A stretch of 64,000 nucleotides of DNA from Oligella sp050920755. GTDB lineage: Bacteria > Pseudomonadota > Gammaproteobacteria > Burkholderiales > Burkholderiaceae_B. The notes under the pieces are model-generated. The model was not told the origin of the DNA. It saw only the letters and a list, made by a program, of their open reading frames with translations, and did no database searches. This document shows positions 59,797-64,000 of the stretch, piece after piece; positions within the stretch are counted from its first letter, which is position 1; the number at the start of each line of letters is the position of its first letter. The DNA is taken from contig NZ_CP158480.1 of assembly GCF_050920755.1 (NCBI RefSeq), forward strand, positions 1,240,001 through 1,304,000, read 5' to 3'. Made by a program: the position numbers and the translations under genes.

Positions 59797-60836
59797 GATT
59801 TCCAATCATTAGAATTTTTAAAGTGATTTATTGTGCGTTGCCAGAAGCTTAAAGGCTCCAGCTTAATCAACTGATCGTAACCGGCTAATAAAAAGCGAGT
59901 GCTTTTAGGCGCGGCTTCGCTAGGGCCCCTATAAATAATGGTCGCCCGGGTATCACTTTCATCCTGACCCGGCTTTAAGCTGTTAAAAGGATTGTCGGCT
60001 TTGGCCTTGGCCGCGGCCCGAGCTTGATGATATTGTGTGCTTTGTACGGTTTTAATGTCCGCTTCAAGCTGCGGCAATAGATCAAGCCATTGTGCCCAGT
60101 TTTCATTACGATAGGCTTTTTCTAAAGTATTAATCACCGCATAGGGGTATAAGGGTGTCGCTTGTATTTGCTTGGGATGTACACCTCCGTAAATCCAAGG
60201 ACTGTTAATTTCTCTCAAGCCCTGAGCCTTACGTGCCTGATTAACTGCATGACCATGCCAGAGCATTTGAATCTCATTCAGTAATTGACGCAGGGACTGA
60301 TTTTTATCCTCTTTAGGCCAATAATCGTGTAATTCTTTATAAGATAAGAGATTGGGTGTAGCAATACTGCCGGCAAAGGATTGGGGCAGGGAAATGACCC
60401 AATGATCAGCATTTATGGCAATTAATTTAATCTTTTTCTCAGCAAATAGATATTTTACCGCTTCAAATAATGCTAAGCTTTGCTCTTTGGTTATCTGTAA
60501 CTCATGACTTGGGAACAAGCGCGTGCTTTGGAAGTCTATGTGTATATTGCAGAGGACTAGGGTGTAAATGCCGTGATACTCATCAATGCGCTCGGCTTGA
60601 TAGTCCAAGACGGGTACGGCATCCGCATAGCGTTGGCCTGCGATGGGGTCAAAGGCTTGCTGTTGTACCTGATAGTATTCTGCCGGCGTGCAGCCAATCA
60701 GCTCACTGTCTAATTGGTGAACGATCGCTTTATGCTGTTGTAAGCGCTTGATAAAGGCCGAATCCTGTGGGATTTCTTTGATAAGCGCATCAGCTACGCG
60801 CTTTGGTGGTAGTGCACCGGTAATTATAATTTCCAT
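59778..60836 (-). CDS. RpfE-like hypothetical protein upstream of recJ
   Basis: This 352-residue protein of unknown activity fits the family found before recJ in beta- and gammaproteobacteria and named after Xanthomonas RpfE, with a remote likeness to phosphoglycerate-mutase folds. Typical stretches are IIITGALPPKRVADALI, CTPAEYYQVQQQAF, LLNEIQMLWHGHAVNQARKA and the INSPWIYGGVHP box. The catalytic residues of true mutases are not evident. Close coupling to recJ suggests a link to DNA metabolism, but that is position only. Confidence 0.72.
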   Translation of the reverse strand: MEIIITGALPPKRVADALIKEIPQDSAFIKRLQQHKAIVHQLDSELIGCTPAEYYQVQQQAFDPIAGQRYADAVPVLDYQAERIDEYHGIYTLVLCNIHIDFQSTRLFPSHELQITKEQSLALFEAVKYLFAEKKIKLIAINADHWVISLPQSFAGSIATPNLLSYKELHDYWPKEDKNQSLRQLLNEIQMLWHGHAVNQARKAQGLREINSPWIYGGVHPKQIQATPLYPYAVINTLEKAYRNENWAQWLDLLPQLEADIKTVQSTQYHQARAAAKAKADNPFNSLKPGQDESDTRATIIYRGPSEAAPKSTRFLLAGYDQLIKLEPLSFWQRTINHFKNSNDWKSWWHQS

Positions 60837-60875
60837 CGTATTATTGTAATAGTTAACGCAATATAAAGGTTTAAA

Positions 60876-62156
60876 GTGTTTAAAACGCCATATGAATTAT
60901 GGATCGGTAGTCGTTATGCCGGTTTAACTCGTTCGCGAGGGCGCGGTAAGCGTCGCGACGGCTTTGTCTCATTTGTTGCCGGCAGTTCCATGGCCGGTAT
61001 TGCGCTGGGTGTGGCTGCTCTGATTGTGGTGATGTCAGTGATGAACGGCTTCCAAGTGCAAGTCCGAGATCGTATGTTATCAGTAATTCCCCATATTCAG
61101 GTTTTTCAAGCCGATGTGGATGCAGTAACGGGTTTGCAAAAATGGCAGGAAATTGCTGCGATTGCCGAGCAAAATCCTAATGTGATCGGTACTTCTGCTT
61201 TTGTTTCTTCGAGCGGTATGTTGAGTCGCGGTGATACTTTACGCGGAGTGGAAATTCGCGGTATTGATCCGGCTAATGAACATCAGGTGTCCGATTTACC
61301 CAAGCAAATGATTGCCGGCGATTTAGACAGCTTAAAAAAGGGCGCTTTTAATATTGTGCTCGGTCGCTATTTAGCCAATATGCTGGGTGCTTATGTGGGT
61401 GATACGGTGCTTTTAATGTCGCCGCAAGGCTCGATTAACCCTTCCGGGTTTTCTCCGCGTATGCGTCAATTCACAGTTTCCGGTATTTTTTCATCGGATC
61501 ACTATGAATACGATTCTTCCATGGCTTTTATCAGTGTTGATGATGCGGCAGTCCTATTTAGAGATAAGGGATTAGCCGGTGCACGTTTACGCATTAAGGA
61601 TATGCTGAAGGCGCAGGAGGTGGCTAATGAGCTTTTTGTTTCCATGCCCGCAGGTTTGGTTATAAGAGATTGGACGCAGGATAATCGTACTTGGTTTGCT
61701 GCGGTTAAAACTGAAAAGCGCATGATGTTTTTAATTCTAACGTTAATTGTGGCGGTGGCTGCTTTTAATCTACTTTCCTCATTAGTGATGGCGGTTAAAG
61801 ATAAGCAATCGGATATTGCCATTTTACGTACCTTGGGTGTCAGTCCTTTTTCGATTGCTAAAATCTTTTTGGTGCAGGGTTCTTTAATCGGTATTATCGG
61901 TACCTTGTTAGGGGTAGGGCTCGGTTGTCTGGTTGCCTATAATATCGATGTGATTATCCCGGCAATTGAAGGTTTATTCGGTGTGCAGTTCCTCGATCCG
62001 AGTATTTACTTTATTACTCAATTACCGTCTGAGCCGGTGCCTGGTGATATTTTCGTAGTAGCCGTGGTTTCTTTGGTCTTGTCTTTATTGGCTACACTGT
62101 ATCCGAGTATTCGAGCGTCACGCTTACAGCCGGCGGAGGTTTTACGTCATGATTAA
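60876..62156 (+). CDS. lolC: Lipoprotein-releasing ABC transporter permease LolC
   Basis: LolC with LolD extracts lipoproteins from the inner membrane for transfer to LolA. There is one N-terminal helix (GIALGVAALIVVMSVMNGF), a large periplasmic domain, and three C-terminal helices with VKDKQSDIAILRTLGVSPFS. The C-terminus LYPSIRASRLQPAEVLRHD is typical. It starts at GTG with AAAGG before it. In this group one LolC-type protein probably serves for both LolC and LolE. Length 426. Confidence 0.94.
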   Translation: MFKTPYELWIGSRYAGLTRSRGRGKRRDGFVSFVAGSSMAGIALGVAALIVVMSVMNGFQVQVRDRMLSVIPHIQVFQADVDAVTGLQKWQEIAAIAEQNPNVIGTSAFVSSSGMLSRGDTLRGVEIRGIDPANEHQVSDLPKQMIAGDLDSLKKGAFNIVLGRYLANMLGAYVGDTVLLMSPQGSINPSGFSPRMRQFTVSGIFSSDHYEYDSSMAFISVDDAAVLFRDKGLAGARLRIKDMLKAQEVANELFVSMPAGLVIRDWTQDNRTWFAAVKTEKRMMFLILTLIVAVAAFNLLSSLVMAVKDKQSDIAILRTLGVSPFSIAKIFLVQGSLIGIIGTLLGVGLGCLVAYNIDVIIPAIEGLFGVQFLDPSIYFITQLPSEPVPGDIFVVAVVSLVLSLLATLYPSIRASRLQPAEVLRHD

Positions 62157-62847
62157 TACGGTTTCACAGCAAGCAGTGATCGTCGCTAAGGATGTGACCA
62201 AGGTCTACCATGACGGTAGAGATGAGTTACAAATTCTCAGTGGGGTCAATATCTCGGTGGATCTGGGCGAGATGTTGGCGATTGTCGGTGCCTCCGGTTC
62301 CGGTAAAAGCACCTTATTGCATATTCTCGGTTTGTTGGATGAGCCGAGTTCCGGTGAGGTGTTGATTGACGGGCAGAGTAGCCACAATTTATCGGAAAAA
62401 GAGCGTAGTCTTATCCGTAATCGTAAATTGGGCTTTGTTTATCAATTCCATCATTTATTGCCTGAATTCTCTGCTTTGGATAATGTCGCCATGCCTTTAA
62501 TTGTGCGCCGTATGCCGCGTAAAGAGGCGCGTGAAGAGGCTGCCGTGGTGCTTGAAAAAGTCGGTTTATCAGAGCGCATTCTACATAATCCCAGTCAATT
62601 ATCGGGTGGTGAAAGACAGCGCGTGGCTTTAGCGCGTGCTTTGGTAACCCGACCTTTATGTCTATTGGCCGATGAACCTACCGGTAATTTGGACAGTCGC
62701 ACGGCAGCCAATATGTTTGACTTGTTGGTGCAAATTCGTCAAGATTTTAATACGGCCTTTATTATTGTGACTCATGATCAGAAATTAGCTGATTTAGCCG
62801 ATCGTCAATTAGTGATGGAGCGGGGTGTATTATCAGCTGCTGAGTGA
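62149..62847 (+). CDS. lolD: Lipoprotein-releasing ABC transporter ATPase LolD
   Basis: This is the 232-residue ATPase of the Lol complex. Walker A is GASGSGKSTLLHILGLLD, the signature LSGGERQRVALARAL, and Walker B LLADEPTGNLD. VYQFHHLLPEFSALDNV is the region typical of LolD. The ATG overlaps the lolC end by eight bases. Confidence 0.96.
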   Translation: MINTVSQQAVIVAKDVTKVYHDGRDELQILSGVNISVDLGEMLAIVGASGSGKSTLLHILGLLDEPSSGEVLIDGQSSHNLSEKERSLIRNRKLGFVYQFHHLLPEFSALDNVAMPLIVRRMPRKEAREEAAVVLEKVGLSERILHNPSQLSGGERQRVALARALVTRPLCLLADEPTGNLDSRTAANMFDLLVQIRQDFNTAFIIVTHDQKLADLADRQLVMERGVLSAAE

Positions 62848-62871
62848 GTGTTTTCTTAAGCTCTGATTGCC

Positions 62872-63678
62872 ATGTTGATAGATAGCCATTGCCATTTGGA
62901 TGATGCCTTGTTTGATCATGACCGCAAGGAAGTGATTGCAAGCGCAAAGACCGCCGGTATCGAGGGGATTATTATTCCGGCGGTTGCACGAATAAATTTT
63001 ACCGCTGTGCGTGAATTAGCTCATGAATTTGAAGGTGGCTTTTACGCTTTGGGTATTCATCCGCTCTGCGTGCATAGTAGCACTACAGAGGACTTGGATT
63101 TTTTAGCGGAAGCGGTCGCAGTGGCAATGAGCGATCCGCGTTTTGTCGGTATCGGTGAAATTGGTCTGGATTTTTTTGTCAAGGAAATAGCCGAGGGTGA
63201 GCAGCGTCAAAAGCAAGAGCATTTTTACAATGAGCAGTTAAAACTGGCTCGACGCTATGATTTACCGGTAATTTTGCATGTGCGCCGGTCCCAAGATATT
63301 ATTTTGAAGTATTTGCGTCGTTATGATGACTTGAGCGGCATTGCACATGCTTTTAATGGTAGTGAGCAACAAGCCGATCAATTTATTGAGCTGGGCTATT
63401 TACTAGGCATTGGCGGTGCCATGACCTTTGAGCGTGCCAGACAAATACGTCGTCATGCCCGACACTATGATTTAAGCCATTATGCCTTAGAAACCGATTC
63501 ACCGGATATTGCGCCGGCTTGGCTGGGTTCGCATGCGGCGCGCAATACTCCGGAGCAGATTAGAGGCATTGCCGAAGCACTTGCTGCATTAAGAGGTCAA
63601 TGTTTTGAAGAGATCCAAAAACAAACAGGGGAAAATGTTTTAAACACTTTCCCCAGAATCAAAAACTTATTAAGCTAG
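62872..63678 (+). CDS. TatD-family metal-dependent hydrolase
   Basis: This 268-residue TIM-barrel protein has the TatD metal ligands: DSHCHLDD at the N-terminus, GIGEIGLDFF (Glu), HVRRSQD, HAFNGSEQQ and ETDSPDIAP. Relatives (TatD, YcfH, YjjV) are DNases or phosphoesterases with loosely known roles; this one is nearest in feel to the YjjV branch. It follows lolD after 24 bases. Confidence 0.9.
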   Translation: MLIDSHCHLDDALFDHDRKEVIASAKTAGIEGIIIPAVARINFTAVRELAHEFEGGFYALGIHPLCVHSSTTEDLDFLAEAVAVAMSDPRFVGIGEIGLDFFVKEIAEGEQRQKQEHFYNEQLKLARRYDLPVILHVRRSQDIILKYLRRYDDLSGIAHAFNGSEQQADQFIELGYLLGIGGAMTFERARQIRRHARHYDLSHYALETDSPDIAPAWLGSHAARNTPEQIRGIAEALAALRGQCFEEIQKQTGENVLNTFPRIKNLLS

Positions 63679-63691
63679 TATAAGTACTTGA

Positions 63692-64000
63692 TTAGTACAT
63701 GTGTAAACCGCCATTGATAGCGATATTAGCACCGGTCATAAAGCCTGCGCTCTCAGAGCAGATATAAGCTACCAACTCACCGATCTCCTCAGGTTTACCT
63801 AAGCGACGCATAGGGATTTGAGGGATGATTTGCTCATTAACGATTTCTTGAGGCATTTGGGCAACCATCTCAGTCATGATGTAGCCCGGGGAGATTGTGT
63901 TTACAGTGATGCCTTTAGAAGCAAACTCGAGCGCTAAGGTTTTGCTGAAACCGTACATACCGGATTTAGCAGAAGAGTAGTTGGCTTGACCGAACTGACC
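63692..64000 (-). CDS. phbB: Acetoacetyl-CoA reductase PhbB (3' part only)
   Basis: The frame enters from the right edge and gives the last 102 residues of a short-chain dehydrogenase. The catalytic Tyr and Lys are in GQFGQANYSSAKSG. Then come LEFASKGITVNTISPGYI and the C-terminus FMTGANIAINGGLHMY, whose NGGLHM ending is characteristic of PhbB. It reduces acetoacetyl-CoA with NADPH for polyhydroxybutyrate. FabG is a close alternative, but the C-terminus favours PhbB. The start is beyond the window. Confidence 0.88.
   Translation of the reverse strand, partial: GQFGQANYSSAKSGMYGFSKTLALEFASKGITVNTISPGYIMTEMVAQMPQEIVNEQIIPQIPMRRLGKPEEIGELVAYICSESAGFMTGANIAINGGLHMY

Noticed and set aside
1..64000. 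CRISPR arrays, tRNA or rRNA genes, prophage, toxin-antitoxin or restriction systems
   Set aside because: I saw no regularly spaced repeats, no T-loop-like tRNA signatures in gaps and no proteins of these families. A tRNA scan and a profile search would settle this.

Overview
The window is mostly core chromosome of a betaproteobacterium. The best fit is Burkholderiales, family Alcaligenaceae, with a moderate to low GC content for that order; this is judged by eye and the genus cannot be fixed from sequence alone. Supporting signs are the block ndk-rlmN-rodZ-like-ispG-hisS-yfgM-bamB-der-hfq-hflX-hflK-hflC-hisZ-purA, a sigma-70 factor with a long Lys/Ala-rich N-terminus, a PhbB-type acetoacetyl-CoA reductase at the right edge, and haem genes in the order hemC-hemD-(pabBC)-hemX-hemY. 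No tRNA, rRNA, CRISPR array or prophage was seen.

Left end (1-1000): a graveyard of insertion-sequence remnants, an IS5-family transposase tail fused to a reversed internal piece of an IS256-family transposase. Next (1096-6679): surE-pcm-nlpD followed by a predicted 3'-5' exonuclease where many relatives carry rpoS, then a Spy/CpxP-like periplasmic protein and rlmD. 6727-12916 joins methionine and thiamine metabolism: metR on the minus strand, a TPP riboswitch, a thiamine-precursor ABC transporter (thiZ-thiX-thiY), and metE behind a palindrome that fits the MetR consensus exactly. 13048-15988 is a small accessory-looking module: an ornithine cyclodeaminase-family enzyme, a divergent HTH-cupin regulator and an MHS-type transporter.

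16309-29060 holds a DUF2889 gene, sucCD, a TerC-family membrane protein, hemC-hemD, a pabB-pabC fusion gene, hemX (with an unusually long acidic linker), hemY, ppa, and two tandem paralogous small secreted proteins, one a lipoprotein. 29143-31983 is valS on the minus strand. 32340-47953 is the conserved ndk-to-purA block, with hisC placed between der and hfq. 47990-53223 contains a phosphoribosyltransferase and the macromolecular-synthesis operon rpsU-dnaG-rpoD. 53320-55080 is a YadG/YadH-like ABC exporter. On the minus strand follow lysS, prfB (with its programmed +1 frameshift intact), a 48-residue lipoprotein gene, recJ and an RpfE-like gene. The window closes with lolC-lolD, a TatD-family hydrolase and the 3' part of phbB.

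I found no convincing new multi-gene defence or mobile system. The most interesting leads are the tandem secreted paralogs at 28073-29060, the cyclodeaminase/cupin-regulator/transporter module with its inverted repeats, the sucCD promoter buried inside a terminator hairpin, the 14-bp inverted repeat pair between terC and hemC, and the short lipoprotein gene between recJ and prfB.
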